36,407 bases of DNA from Flavobacteriales bacterium (lineage in GTDB: Bacteria; Bacteroidota; Bacteroidia; Flavobacteriales_D; Crocinitomicaceae). The position numbers were made by a program, and so were the translations under genes. The stretch lies in contig JADFAL010000087.1 in NCBI GenBank assembly GCA_015665275.1, positions 1 through 36,407 on the forward strand, read 5' to 3'. The notes below the pieces were generated by a model. The model was not told the DNA's origin, did not search any database, and saw nothing but the letters and a program-made list of their open reading frames with translations. The first letter of the stretch is position 1. The number at the start of each line of letters is the position of its first letter. Positions 24,303 to 32,382 of the stretch are shown here, piece by piece.

Positions 24303-24364
24303 TCCTACTGGTATCTCCGACAGGTTAGGTTATCAGCACAAAATCCGGCACGGTATCAGTAGGA
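24303..24364 (+). repeat. Second copy of the hairpin motif
   Basis: TCCTACTGGTATC (24303-24315) pairs along its whole length with GGTATCAGTAGGA (24352-24364), with two G-U pairs, around a 36-base loop. Its 3' arm (GGTATCAGTAGG) differs by one base from the 3' arm of the first hairpin (GGTATCAGCAGG at 24116-24127), and the loop length is similar. It is not followed by a T-run. Confidence 0.5.
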
Positions 24365-24445
24365 GGACAGGCCATTATTTAACTGATTTAGCAATAAAAA
24401 TGGATATTTACGTATTTATACTTAGTCGATACCGTATTTATACCA

Positions 24446-24476
24446 TTGATAAATTGAAATAGAACGATTATGTTTG
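24446..24476 (+). promoter_or_regulatory. Promoter-like element, unit 3
   Basis: TTG at 24446-24448, a 20-base spacer and TATGTTTG at 24469-24476 match the Bacteroidota promoter layout, with the same spacing as unit 2. It points at a terminator 35 bases further on, with no room for a protein gene. Confidence 0.45.
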
Positions 24477-24480
24477 TTCT

Positions 24481-24543
24481 AACCGCTATTCACTGAAAAC
24501 GAATTATTCTACTCCGGGTTTATATCCTCGGAGTTTTTTTTTT
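24481..24543 (+). ncRNA. Candidate short RNA ending in a strong terminator
   Basis: Between the unit 3 promoter and the end of the terminator at 24543 lie about 63 bases with no start codon of use. If the promoter works, the product is a very short RNA made mainly of a single-stranded 5' part and the terminator hairpin. The alternative is that the terminator serves a longer transcript from unit 1 or 2. Confidence 0.3.
24511..24543 (+). terminator. Strong intrinsic terminator with no protein gene upstream
   Basis: ACTCCGGG (24511-24518) pairs with CCTCGGAGT (24526-24534) in an 8-bp stem with one G-U pair, followed by ten T residues (24534-24543). The nearest plus-strand protein gene upstream ends at 21198, beyond two minus-strand genes, so the transcript it ends must start inside this spacer. 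Confidence 0.75.
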
Positions 24544-24630
24544 GCTCTAAACTTTCTTTTGCCGTAAGAGTCATAAGACTAAATTCCAACTGAATTGAAA
24601 CTTGACGAAATATGGTGTTACTTCGGTTTC

Positions 24631-24662
24631 TTGATGCTTTGATACCTTGATGCATTGATGCT
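24631..24662. repeat. Octamer tandem repeat
   Basis: Four head-to-tail 8-base units: TTGATGCT, TTGATACC, TTGATGCA, TTGATGCT. The array is unrelated in sequence to the heptamers at 4842 and 24753. Nothing indicates a function. Confidence 0.7.
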
Positions 24663-24752
24663 TCGGAAAGCTCAGTTTAATACCAGTTTGCTGCAACGCA
24701 AGCTCAGTGGGCCTCAAGATCGAAGACCTTAATCTCAATCAAAAAAAGTATG

Positions 24753-24772
24753 GTCTAGCAGTCTAGCGTCTA
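24753..24772. repeat. GTCTAGC heptamer repeat at the ftsK stop codon
   Basis: GTCTAGC at 24753-24759 and 24761-24767 followed by GTCTA at 24768-24772, whose last three bases are the ftsK stop codon on the minus strand. On the ftsK strand it reads TAGAC-GCTAGAC-TGCTAGAC followed by a T-run, resembling the array after cvfB. Confidence 0.65.
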
Positions 24773-27325
24773 TAAAATCCCCTTAGTCTTCAAGAATTCC
24801 TCTAGCGCCATTTCATCGGCGAAAAGTACATCACGGGCCTTACTTCCCTTAAACGGCCCAATGATTCCCATTCCTTCTAACTGATCTACGATACGACCTG
24901 CGCGGTTGTAGCCAAGCTTTAATTTACGCTGTAGTAAACTTGCCGATCCTTGTTGATGCATTACAACAATACGTGCTGCGTCGGCAAAGAGGGCGTCCAG
25001 ATCTTCATCGTCCATGCCACCACCACCATCAGCTGATTCTCCAACGTATTCGGGCAGTAACAAGGCATCAGGGTAACCGCGTTGATCTCCAATGAATGAA
25101 CAAATCTCTTCAACTTCAGGTGTGTCTACAAATCCACACTGGAGGCGAATTGTATCTGAACCGGTGCTGATTAGCATATCTCCACGACCAATGAGTTGAT
25201 CTGCTCCAGAACCGTCGAGTATGGTCCGTGAGTCAATTTTTGAAAGTACACGGAAGGCAATACGTGCCGGGAAGTTCGCCTTGATCATACCGGTAATTAC
25301 GTTCACCGATGGACGCTGCGTGGCTACAATTAAGTGGATTCCAATGGCACGTGCCAATTGGGCAATTCGGGCAATTGGTTGTTCTACTTCTTTACCCGCC
25401 GTCATAATCAAATCCGCAAACTCATCAATCAACACTACAATATAAGGGAGGTAGTGATGTCCGTTTTCTGGGTTCAGTTTTCGGGCAATGAATTTGGCAT
25501 TGTATTCTTTAATCGTTCGACACTGGGCCTTTTTCAGGAGGTCGTAGCGATCGTCCATTTCGATACACAAGGAATTCAGCGTATTCACCACCTTACTTGT
25601 GTCGGTGATAATTGCGTCTTCTTCGTCCGGCAGTTTGGCCAAGAAATGGCGCTCAATTTTGTTGTATAACGTCAATTCAACCTTCTTTGGATCGACAAGG
25701 ACAAATTTCACCTGAGCAGGATGCTTCTTGTAAAGAATAGAAACAAGAATGGCGTTCAAACCTACCGATTTACCTTGTCCTGTAGCACCAGCAACGAGAA
25801 GGTGAGGCATTTTCGTTAAATCGAAAGTATAGGTCTCGTTGGTAATCGTTTTCCCCATCACCACCGGTAATTCGAAATTCGACTCCTGGAATTTCTTTGA
25901 GGCAATTAACGATCGCATACTTACCATTTCTGGTTTGCTATTCGGTACTTCAATACCAATGGTTCCTTTTCCTGGAATAGGGGCGATGATACGAATTCCC
26001 AACGCGGCGAGACTCAATGCGATATCGTCTTCCAAATTTTTGATCTTCGAAATTCGTACACCTGGCGCAGGGACAATTTCGTAGAGCGTTACTGTAGGCC
26101 CTACGGTAGCCATGATCTTGGAGATCTCAATCTTATAGTTCTGAAGTGTTTCTACAATTCTATTCTTGTTCGCTTCTAATTCAGATTTATCGACGGTACC
26201 AATTTTTCCGCCATAATCTTTCAATAAGTCAATGGAAGGCAGGGCATAGGTGGAAAGATCTAATTTCGGGTCGTAATCGCCGTGTTCTTTTTGAATATCG
26301 TTGACCTCCTTTACTTCCTCTTCTGAAAGTTCTGAATCCTCTTCGCTAGGAGCGGCAATCGTTACAGCAAAATCATCATCCGATTCGATTGTCTCTTCTT
26401 CAGCTGTTTCTTCTTCTTCTTCTTCGGATGGTAAATCAATGATTTCTGATAATGGCTCTTCTTCGGTTTCAGGTTCTTCTTCTAATTCGTTGTCTTCCAT
26501 CAAGTCTACGCGATCTGAAACTTCATCATCCACTAATTGATCTTCGTCTAAAACATTCTGAACTTCCATGTCACCATCAGATAACACATCGTCTATACTT
26601 GCTTCTGCAACTGCAGGCTCTTCTTTCGATTTCCCAGAGAACAATGCTTTTACCTTCGCCCAGTTTACATTGAAGAGAATCATAGCGAAAACATATCCGA
26701 TACTACAAATGAGAATCAATGATCCAAATCTTCCAAGTGTAAGCGCCAACCAATCGTTGATTTGGAATCCAAAGGTTCCACCAAGATAACTTACGTGATT
26801 GGAGAAGTATCCCAAGAACATACTCCCCCAAACAATACTAAGTGCGCTAACAGTCACTGTTTTTTGTATGGGCAAGATGGAGATATTGAACAATGCCTTG
26901 AATCCAGAGATGAACAACATCAATGCAAATGCAAAGGAAGCAATTCCGAACCAACGATAGATGAGCAAATGGGAAATCCAAGCGCCGAATTTACCGAGCC
27001 AGTTGGCCACAGGCTCTTCGTTACCGTCGAATAAGAATTCGAACAATCCTTTATTCAATACGCGGTTCTGATCTTCTTGCCAAGTGAGCAGGTAGGAAAA
27101 ACATGCAAGGAAAATGTAGACAGCGAGCAAAACGCTGATCACGCCTAGGGTATTTTTAACCTTTTTGCGATCTATTTGATCAAGGTATTTTCCAATAGCA
27201 GATTTCGACTTTTTCTTCTTCTTTTTAGAAGCCGTCGGACTCTTGCGTTTTTTGGGCGCTTTTTTCGCTTCTTCGGGAGCATTCTCATCGGCTCCTTTTT
27301 CTATGTATTCGTTATCCACGCTCAT
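24770..27325 (-). CDS. ftsK: DNA translocase FtsK/SpoIIIE
   Basis: An 851-residue septal DNA pump that helps clear and resolve the chromosome terminus at division. The N-terminus is Lys-rich (residues 22-44) and is followed by about four membrane segments (about 58-220). A strongly acidic linker (about 235-345) replaces the Pro/Gln linker of E. coli FtsK. The alpha domain (about 365-480) leads to the RecA-like motor with Walker A GATGQGKS (513-520), DPKKVEL and Walker B VVLIDEFAD (Asp634, Glu635). The C-terminal gamma winged helix (about 772-840; SASLLQRKLKLGYNRAGRIVDQLE) would read orientation signals. All motor motifs are intact and the length is typical for Bacteroidota. It lies 69 bases downstream of an exported-protein gene on the same strand. 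Confidence 0.97.
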   Translation of the reverse strand: MSVDNEYIEKGADENAPEEAKKAPKKRKSPTASKKKKKKSKSAIGKYLDQIDRKKVKNTLGVISVLLAVYIFLACFSYLLTWQEDQNRVLNKGLFEFLFDGNEEPVANWLGKFGAWISHLLIYRWFGIASFAFALMLFISGFKALFNISILPIQKTVTVSALSIVWGSMFLGYFSNHVSYLGGTFGFQINDWLALTLGRFGSLILICSIGYVFAMILFNVNWAKVKALFSGKSKEEPAVAEASIDDVLSDGDMEVQNVLDEDQLVDDEVSDRVDLMEDNELEEEPETEEEPLSEIIDLPSEEEEEETAEEETIESDDDFAVTIAAPSEEDSELSEEEVKEVNDIQKEHGDYDPKLDLSTYALPSIDLLKDYGGKIGTVDKSELEANKNRIVETLQNYKIEISKIMATVGPTVTLYEIVPAPGVRISKIKNLEDDIALSLAALGIRIIAPIPGKGTIGIEVPNSKPEMVSMRSLIASKKFQESNFELPVVMGKTITNETYTFDLTKMPHLLVAGATGQGKSVGLNAILVSILYKKHPAQVKFVLVDPKKVELTLYNKIERHFLAKLPDEEDAIITDTSKVVNTLNSLCIEMDDRYDLLKKAQCRTIKEYNAKFIARKLNPENGHHYLPYIVVLIDEFADLIMTAGKEVEQPIARIAQLARAIGIHLIVATQRPSVNVITGMIKANFPARIAFRVLSKIDSRTILDGSGADQLIGRGDMLISTGSDTIRLQCGFVDTPEVEEICSFIGDQRGYPDALLLPEYVGESADGGGGMDDEDLDALFADAARIVVMHQQGSASLLQRKLKLGYNRAGRIVDQLEGMGIIGPFKGSKARDVLFADEMALEEFLKTKGIL

Positions 27326-27394
27326 ATCTGACGAAGATAGCAGGATTGATACGGCGTGAAACGAGCGCTGAGGCGAACTTTACACAGTGGAATG

Positions 27395-28087
27395 TTAGTT
27401 TTGACCGGGAGGAGATTGACTCTCTGGGAACATGAAATCCATGAACTCATCAAAAGTCACCTTTCGAAAGTCTGCAGGAACACCAAACAAGTCACGTTCA
27501 GGCATATAGTCACGTTTCTGAACCAATTCGTAATCCAATACACCATCGGGAGTAGCAACGCTGTATTTGATCAGTAAACCCGGTATTCTGTCGAAGTTGT
27601 TCAGGTATTCACTAGAGAACTTCTTGAGATACAAAAACTCGATCGGTTCTTCAAAATCTGGGTGATCTACAATCATCCGATTTGCGCGCATTCCTAAATG
27701 CTTCTTTTTGAACCATTTTTTCTCGAAAGTATACTTCGAAATTATCTGCCCTGTATCCGCTTTGTTCAGGTCTGTTTTGATGGCAAAGTTCATCGTATCT
27801 CTAACCGTTAGTAGCAAATACGATTTATTCAATTCCATATGGCGAATGGTTGTTTGCGACCCCAATTGAGGCGAGAAGTTTTCCATACGCGTCAACGTGT
27901 CGTTTGTGTACAATCGCATAGCATTTGCATGGACTAATTTTCGCAACGCTGTGTCGCGCATCACGATGTTATACTCTAACATTCCCGTGAATGATTTCTT
28001 TTTCTTTTGTCCGAAAGAAGGAGATACACAGGTTAATGTACAAACGAAAATCAACAATGCTGAGAGATGAATTTTAGGGTGCTTCAT
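27395..28087 (-). CDS. Exported protein of unknown function (GLPGLI/DUF4412-like)
   Basis: A 230-residue protein from the ATG at 28087. This start gives a signal peptide (LLIFVCTLTCVSPSFG|Q) and avoids overlap with the divergent arginase gene, unlike the frame start at 28276. The mature part reads as repeated beta strands (FTGMLEYNIVMRDT, TIRHMELNKSYLLLTV, KWFKKKHLGMRANRMIVD, LLIKYSVATPDGVLDYELV). This is the pattern of periplasmic DUF4412/GLPGLI-type proteins, in which a surface beta fold carries a lipid- or peptide-like ligand. That family name is tentative. The gene is upstream of ftsK on the same strand, 69 bases apart, and may share its transcript. Confidence 0.75.
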   Translation of the reverse strand: MKHPKIHLSALLIFVCTLTCVSPSFGQKKKKSFTGMLEYNIVMRDTALRKLVHANAMRLYTNDTLTRMENFSPQLGSQTTIRHMELNKSYLLLTVRDTMNFAIKTDLNKADTGQIISKYTFEKKWFKKKHLGMRANRMIVDHPDFEEPIEFLYLKKFSSEYLNNFDRIPGLLIKYSVATPDGVLDYELVQKRDYMPERDLFGVPADFRKVTFDEFMDFMFPESQSPPGQN

Positions 28088-28167
28088 AGTATTAGAACGG
28101 AAATGCTGTGTTTTGTTACTTGTGTAAAAGTAATGGAATAAAGGACTTCCTCCGTTTCGAATTATGC

Positions 28168-28175
28168 TATTTTTG
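28168..28175 (+). promoter_or_regulatory. Promoter -7 box of the arginase/argS operon
   Basis: TATTTTTG is a perfect TAnnTTTG match ending 18 bases before the ATG at 28194. The upstream -33 region has only TTCC at 28147-28150, so the match is partial. Confidence 0.45.
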
Positions 28176-28193
28176 TAGGTCAAAATCAGGAGT

Positions 28194-29147
28194 ATGAATC
28201 GCACAATTGAGTTGCTGATAAATAAATCGGAGATTACTGCTGGAACACGAGGTGCATCATTAGGACCAGAAGCCATGATGACCGCAGCGCGTGCCCAGGG
28301 GAGTCATTTCTTTAGCAGGTTTCCAATACGTTATATTGCGGATAAAAACGACGCATTGGATCGCCCAAATAAATACCCAACGGCAAAACATATTGATGCT
28401 TTGGTTGAGGTTTTTACAAACGTAAGTACTGCCGTCAAAGAAACGATGGACGCTGGAAAGTTTCCTTTGGTAATTGCAGCAGATCATGGTTCGGCAGGAG
28501 GAACGCTAGCTGGAATTAAAGCGGCGCACCCCAACAAACGCATTGGCGTTATTTGGATTGACGCACATGCAGACATTCATACACCGTATACAACGCCTTC
28601 GGGAAACATGCACGGAATGCCTCTGGCGACTGCCTTGAACGAAGACAATCTTGAAAGCAAGATCAATAATCCTGAGCCGGAAGTAGCGGATATGTGGGTC
28701 GAATTGAAAAACACAGGAATTGACGGGAAGAAAGTCAATGCTGAGGACATCGTTTACATCGCGGTTCGGGATACGGAAACTCCCGAGAATGAAATCATGC
28801 AACGATTAAACATCCGCAACTACAAAGTAGAGGATGTACGTGAACAGGGAATGGAAGTTATTGCTGCTGCGACGTTGGATCAACTAAACGACTGTGATAA
28901 TATCTATGTTTCCTTTGATGTAGATTCAATGGATCCTGCGCATACATCTCATGGAACAGGCACTCCTGTTGACAACGGATTGAAACCCGAAGAAGCAAAA
29001 TTCTTCTTGCAGAAATTTGCAGAACAAGAAAAAACAATATGCATTGAGTTCGTTGAAGTGAACCCTTGTTTAGACGAAAAATTAAATACAATGGCAGAGG
29101 TTGCTTTCGAAATGTTGGAAGCCACTGTTGCCAAACTGGAGAAATAA
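28194..29147 (+). CDS. Arginase-family ureohydrolase (probable arginase, rocF type)
   Basis: A 317-residue binuclear manganese hydrolase. All metal ligands are in place: His98 (VIAADHGSAGG), Asp123, His125 and Asp127 (WIDAHADIHT), and Asp242 and Asp244 (SFDVDSMDP). The segment SGNMHGMPLA (residues 136-145) and the late VEVNPCLDE are signatures of arginases rather than agmatinases, so the substrate is probably L-arginine, giving ornithine and urea. The usual GGDHS motif reads AADHGS here, with the metal His kept but the Ser shifted. Its stop codon is directly followed by the argS ATG with no gap, so the two are translationally coupled. A -7 box lies at 28168. Confidence 0.9.
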   Translation: MNRTIELLINKSEITAGTRGASLGPEAMMTAARAQGSHFFSRFPIRYIADKNDALDRPNKYPTAKHIDALVEVFTNVSTAVKETMDAGKFPLVIAADHGSAGGTLAGIKAAHPNKRIGVIWIDAHADIHTPYTTPSGNMHGMPLATALNEDNLESKINNPEPEVADMWVELKNTGIDGKKVNAEDIVYIAVRDTETPENEIMQRLNIRNYKVEDVREQGMEVIAAATLDQLNDCDNIYVSFDVDSMDPAHTSHGTGTPVDNGLKPEEAKFFLQKFAEQEKTICIEFVEVNPCLDEKLNTMAEVAFEMLEATVAKLEK

Positions 29148-31055
29148 ATGGAAGCTACTATCAAGCAATTACTTTTGGAAAATGCCGACGAACTTTTCGG
29201 ACAGGCAATTGATGAAAAATTAATACAGTTCCAAAAAACACGTAAGGATGTCGAGGGCGATTTAACGCTAGTCATTTTTCCGTTTGTAAAGGCATTGCGC
29301 TGTTCTCCGCTGGAAGCAGGAGAGAAAATTGGAAACTTCCTTCAAGAACGCATGGATCAAATCGAAGGATTCAATGTGGTTAGCGGTTTCCTAAACTTTG
29401 TGATTGGTGGGGGGCACTGGTTGTCGCAACTAGAAAACATGGATGCTTCCGAAAAATTCGGTTTCATTGAACCCAACTCCAAGCCCACGGTGATGGTGGA
29501 GTATTCTTCTCCGAATACGAACAAGCCTTTGCACCTAGGACATTTAAGAAACATTTTTCTTGGATACTCCGTTGCTGAGATTTTGAAAGCGAATGGACAT
29601 AAGGTGGTCAAAACGCAGATCATCAACGACCGAGGAATTCATATCTGTAAGAGCATGTTGGCCTGGGAACGCTTTTCTCCAGTGAACGAAAAAGGGGAGC
29701 GTGAAACTCCTGCTAATACAGGAATGAAAGGCGACAAACTCGTTGGAAAGTACTACGTAGAGTTTGATAAGAAGTCCAACGAAGAAGTTGTTGGGATTTT
29801 GGAAGCTTGGGAGCAAGGAGATTTTGCCGGAAGTGACGATGCTACCATTGAGGAAATTCAGCGCTTGATGTCCTCTAGAGAAGGAAAGGATGAAGAAGCC
29901 GTAAAAGGAATCAACGGGAAGATAAAAGGAATTGCGAAAAATCAAACGACCTTATTACGCGATGCCAAAGAGATGCTGATCAAGTGGGAAGCGCGCGATC
30001 CTGAAGTATACCTTTTGTGGAATACCATGAATGGATGGGTGTACGAAGGGTTCGACAAAACCTACAAAACGATGGGCGTTGACTTCGATAAGTTATACTA
30101 CGAATCAGACACTTTTCTGTTAGGTAAAGATTTGACGATGGAAGGTCTGAAAAAAGGAATCTTCTACCAAAAAGAAGACGGTTCTATTTGGGCCGATCTT
30201 TCGGATAGCAAGATTGACGACAAACTATTATTGCGTTCGGATGGAACTGCGGTTTACATGACACAAGATGTGGGAACTGCCGTAGATCGTTACAAGGATT
30301 TTCCAGATTTAAGTGGAATGATCTATACGGTTGGAAATGAGCAAGATCATCACTTCAAGGTGTTGTTCTTAATCCTTCAGAAATTAGGGTATTCCTGGGC
30401 AGATAATTGTCATCACCTATCGTATGGAATGGTCGAACTTCCGAAAGGAATGGGACGAATGAAATCCCGTGAAGGAACGGTAGTTGACGCCGATGACTTG
30501 ATGGAGAACATCGTTGATATGGCACGTGAAATGACAAAAGAGCGTGGACATATTGAAGGCATGACAGAAGAAGAGCAGGAAGCCTTGTTCGCTAAAATCG
30601 GATTGGGAGGATTGAAGTACTTCTTATTGAAAGTAGACCCGTCTAAAAAATTAATTTTTGATCCAACAGATGAGGATGCGATCAAATTGCAAGGAAATAC
30701 GGGACCGTTTATGCAATATACGCATGCACGAATTCAATCGCTTTTGAGAAAAGGAGGGGAAGTGAAGCCGTGGAAAGATGCAACACTAGAGCCGGAGGAA
30801 AAGGAAATTTTGAAACATCTTTCGTTATTCCCTTCGGTATTGGAGGAAGCAGGAGCATCGTATTCTCCGGCATTGATTGCCAACTATTTGTATGAATTGG
30901 CGAAGCTATACAACACCTTCTTTCAAAGTATTTCTATCTTAAAAGAAGAAAACGACGATTTACGAAACATGAGATTGGTCATGAGCCGTAATGTTGCCAA
31001 AGTAATTAATCTCGGAATGGGCTTGCTAGGGATTGGCGTGCCAAATAAGATGTAG
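29148..31055 (+). CDS. argS: Arginyl-tRNA synthetase
   Basis: A 635-residue class I synthetase that loads arginine on its tRNA. An N-terminal tRNA-binding domain (about 1-85) precedes the catalytic core, which opens with the ArgRS signature VEYSSPNTNKPLHLGHLRN (HLGH at 129-132). The KMSKS-equivalent loop is GRMKSREG (about 436-443), a typical ArgRS variation. The C-terminal anticodon-binding domain (about 515-635) includes TGPFMQYTHARIQSLLRKG. An insertion at about 185-290 (rich in E/K: EIQRLMSSREGKDEEAVKGING) makes it slightly longer than the 560-590 of many ArgRS. It abuts the arginase gene and ends 1 base before the DUF389 gene, so all three are one operon. Confidence 0.97.
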   Translation: MEATIKQLLLENADELFGQAIDEKLIQFQKTRKDVEGDLTLVIFPFVKALRCSPLEAGEKIGNFLQERMDQIEGFNVVSGFLNFVIGGGHWLSQLENMDASEKFGFIEPNSKPTVMVEYSSPNTNKPLHLGHLRNIFLGYSVAEILKANGHKVVKTQIINDRGIHICKSMLAWERFSPVNEKGERETPANTGMKGDKLVGKYYVEFDKKSNEEVVGILEAWEQGDFAGSDDATIEEIQRLMSSREGKDEEAVKGINGKIKGIAKNQTTLLRDAKEMLIKWEARDPEVYLLWNTMNGWVYEGFDKTYKTMGVDFDKLYYESDTFLLGKDLTMEGLKKGIFYQKEDGSIWADLSDSKIDDKLLLRSDGTAVYMTQDVGTAVDRYKDFPDLSGMIYTVGNEQDHHFKVLFLILQKLGYSWADNCHHLSYGMVELPKGMGRMKSREGTVVDADDLMENIVDMAREMTKERGHIEGMTEEEQEALFAKIGLGGLKYFLLKVDPSKKLIFDPTDEDAIKLQGNTGPFMQYTHARIQSLLRKGGEVKPWKDATLEPEEKEILKHLSLFPSVLEEAGASYSPALIANYLYELAKLYNTFFQSISILKEENDDLRNMRLVMSRNVAKVINLGMGLLGIGVPNKM

Positions 31056-31056
31056 G

Positions 31057-32382
31057 ATGAAAGAAGATTCTTGGCTATCTAGCTTATTCAAGCTGTTACG
31101 CCTTACGCATGAGGCAGAAGATCATGAAGTGATCCATGATACGATCGAAAAAGGGATTATATTTCGCGGAACCAATCTTTGGATTCTCGTTTTCGCTATT
31201 CTCGTCGCCTCCGTAGGATTGAACATGAATTCTCCGGCAGTAATTATTGGAGCCATGTTGATTTCCCCACTTATGGGACCAATTAACGGAGTAGGATATA
31301 GTGTGGCGACATATAACTTTGAATTACTGAAGCGTTCTCTTAAGAATTTAGCATTTGCCGCTTCTGCAGGACTTGTTGCTTCGACGGTCTATTTCTTCGT
31401 TACGCCAGTGCATGGAGAGTATTCTGAGTTGCTAGCCAGAACAAGTCCAACGATTTATGATGTTTTGATTGCCACTTTTGGTGGTTTGGCAGGAATTGTA
31501 GCAATAAGTAGTAAAAGTAAGGGGAATGTTATTCCCGGAGTAGCTATTGCAACAGCTTTGATGCCTCCTTTGTGTACTGCAGGATTTGGTTTGGCCATTG
31601 GAAATCTGAATTATTTCGCAGGAGCCATGTTCCTTTTCTTAATCAATTCAGTGTTTATTGCTTTGTCGGCGATGGTTGTTTCTCAGCTGTTGAAGTTGCC
31701 AAAAAAATCCTTCCTGCTTTCCAGAGAAATCAAGAATAAGAATATTGTGATTGGGTTAGTAGTGGTGATCACTGTTTTGCCAGCATTTTATCTTGGGATT
31801 ACATTGGTGGAGAAAGAGAAGTTTCAAGATAACGCTGAACGATATGTTAATCGCGTAGGTGTTTGGGAAGGTAATTACTTGCTTAAAAATGAGATTATTC
31901 CAGAAGAACGGAAAATTGTTCTTACGTACGCAGGAAATGAGATCAATAAAGATTCGGAATCACGATTGAAAGAACGTGCGGGAGACTTCGGAATAGAGGA
32001 TTATACGGTTGTTGTGAAACAAGGATTGAAGTTAAGCGATCAGGGATTAATACAACGCTCCAACGAGCAACTGAGTGCGAAGGAGAATGAGGTCAATCGC
32101 TTAAGGTCTGCGCTTCTAGTGGAGGAAAAGCAGGTGGATAGTCTTCGCATGATACCAAAGAAAGGTGAGTACTTATTAAACGAAATCAAGTCCATTTATC
32201 CACAGCTGCAATCATGCTCATACGCGACTTCTTTGGAATATGTTGATTCATTAGACAAGCCGCGATCAGCGGATATCGTATTCTTTGAAGTGAGCGATTC
32301 ACTGACAAATGAAGAGCAATACAAGATTCGTCGTTGGTTGGTGCATCGTTTGAAATCCGATCGATTGATTTTGAAGTTTTAG
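31057..32382 (+). CDS. DUF389-family membrane protein
   Basis: A 441-residue integral membrane protein. The ATG at 31057 is one base after the argS stop codon (TAGGATGA) and fits the charged N-terminus; the frame start at 31033 lies inside argS. Residues about 35-250 hold about six membrane helices with the DUF389 signature MNSPAVIIGAMLISPLMGPINGVGYSV and GVAIATALMPPLCTAGFGLAIGN. The C-terminal half (about 255-441) is soluble and has a coiled-coil stretch (NEQLSAKENEVNRLRSALLVEEKQVD), an extension absent from short family members. The function of DUF389 proteins is unknown. Being in the arginase/argS operon does not by itself indicate a role. Confidence 0.9.
   Translation: MKEDSWLSSLFKLLRLTHEAEDHEVIHDTIEKGIIFRGTNLWILVFAILVASVGLNMNSPAVIIGAMLISPLMGPINGVGYSVATYNFELLKRSLKNLAFAASAGLVASTVYFFVTPVHGEYSELLARTSPTIYDVLIATFGGLAGIVAISSKSKGNVIPGVAIATALMPPLCTAGFGLAIGNLNYFAGAMFLFLINSVFIALSAMVVSQLLKLPKKSFLLSREIKNKNIVIGLVVVITVLPAFYLGITLVEKEKFQDNAERYVNRVGVWEGNYLLKNEIIPEERKIVLTYAGNEINKDSESRLKERAGDFGIEDYTVVVKQGLKLSDQGLIQRSNEQLSAKENEVNRLRSALLVEEKQVDSLRMIPKKGEYLLNEIKSIYPQLQSCSYATSLEYVDSLDKPRSADIVFFEVSDSLTNEEQYKIRRWLVHRLKSDRLILKF

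Larger units (their letters stand above)
23771..24769. other. 1-kb gene-free region with promoter-like boxes and hairpins
   Basis: No credible protein gene is seen: the two longest frames (23919-24170 and 24232-24462) have atypical composition and no family resemblance. Instead the plus strand holds three TAnnTTTG boxes (23987, 24214, 24469), a structured stretch with a hairpin and T-run (23999-24137), a second related hairpin (24303-24364), a strong terminator (24511-24543), an octamer tandem repeat (24631-24662) and a heptamer repeat touching the ftsK stop codon (24753-24772). Confidence 0.7.

Noticed and set aside
23919-24462. Two open frames (83 and 76 codons) in the gene-free spacer
   Set aside because: Composition is unlike the other proteins, no family is recognised, the first needs a TTG start, and both overlap the hairpin structures.
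26301-26540. Serine-rich plus-strand frame of 79 codons
   Set aside because: It is the antisense of the Glu/Asp-rich linker of FtsK; the Ser codons are the complement of GAA/GAT codons.
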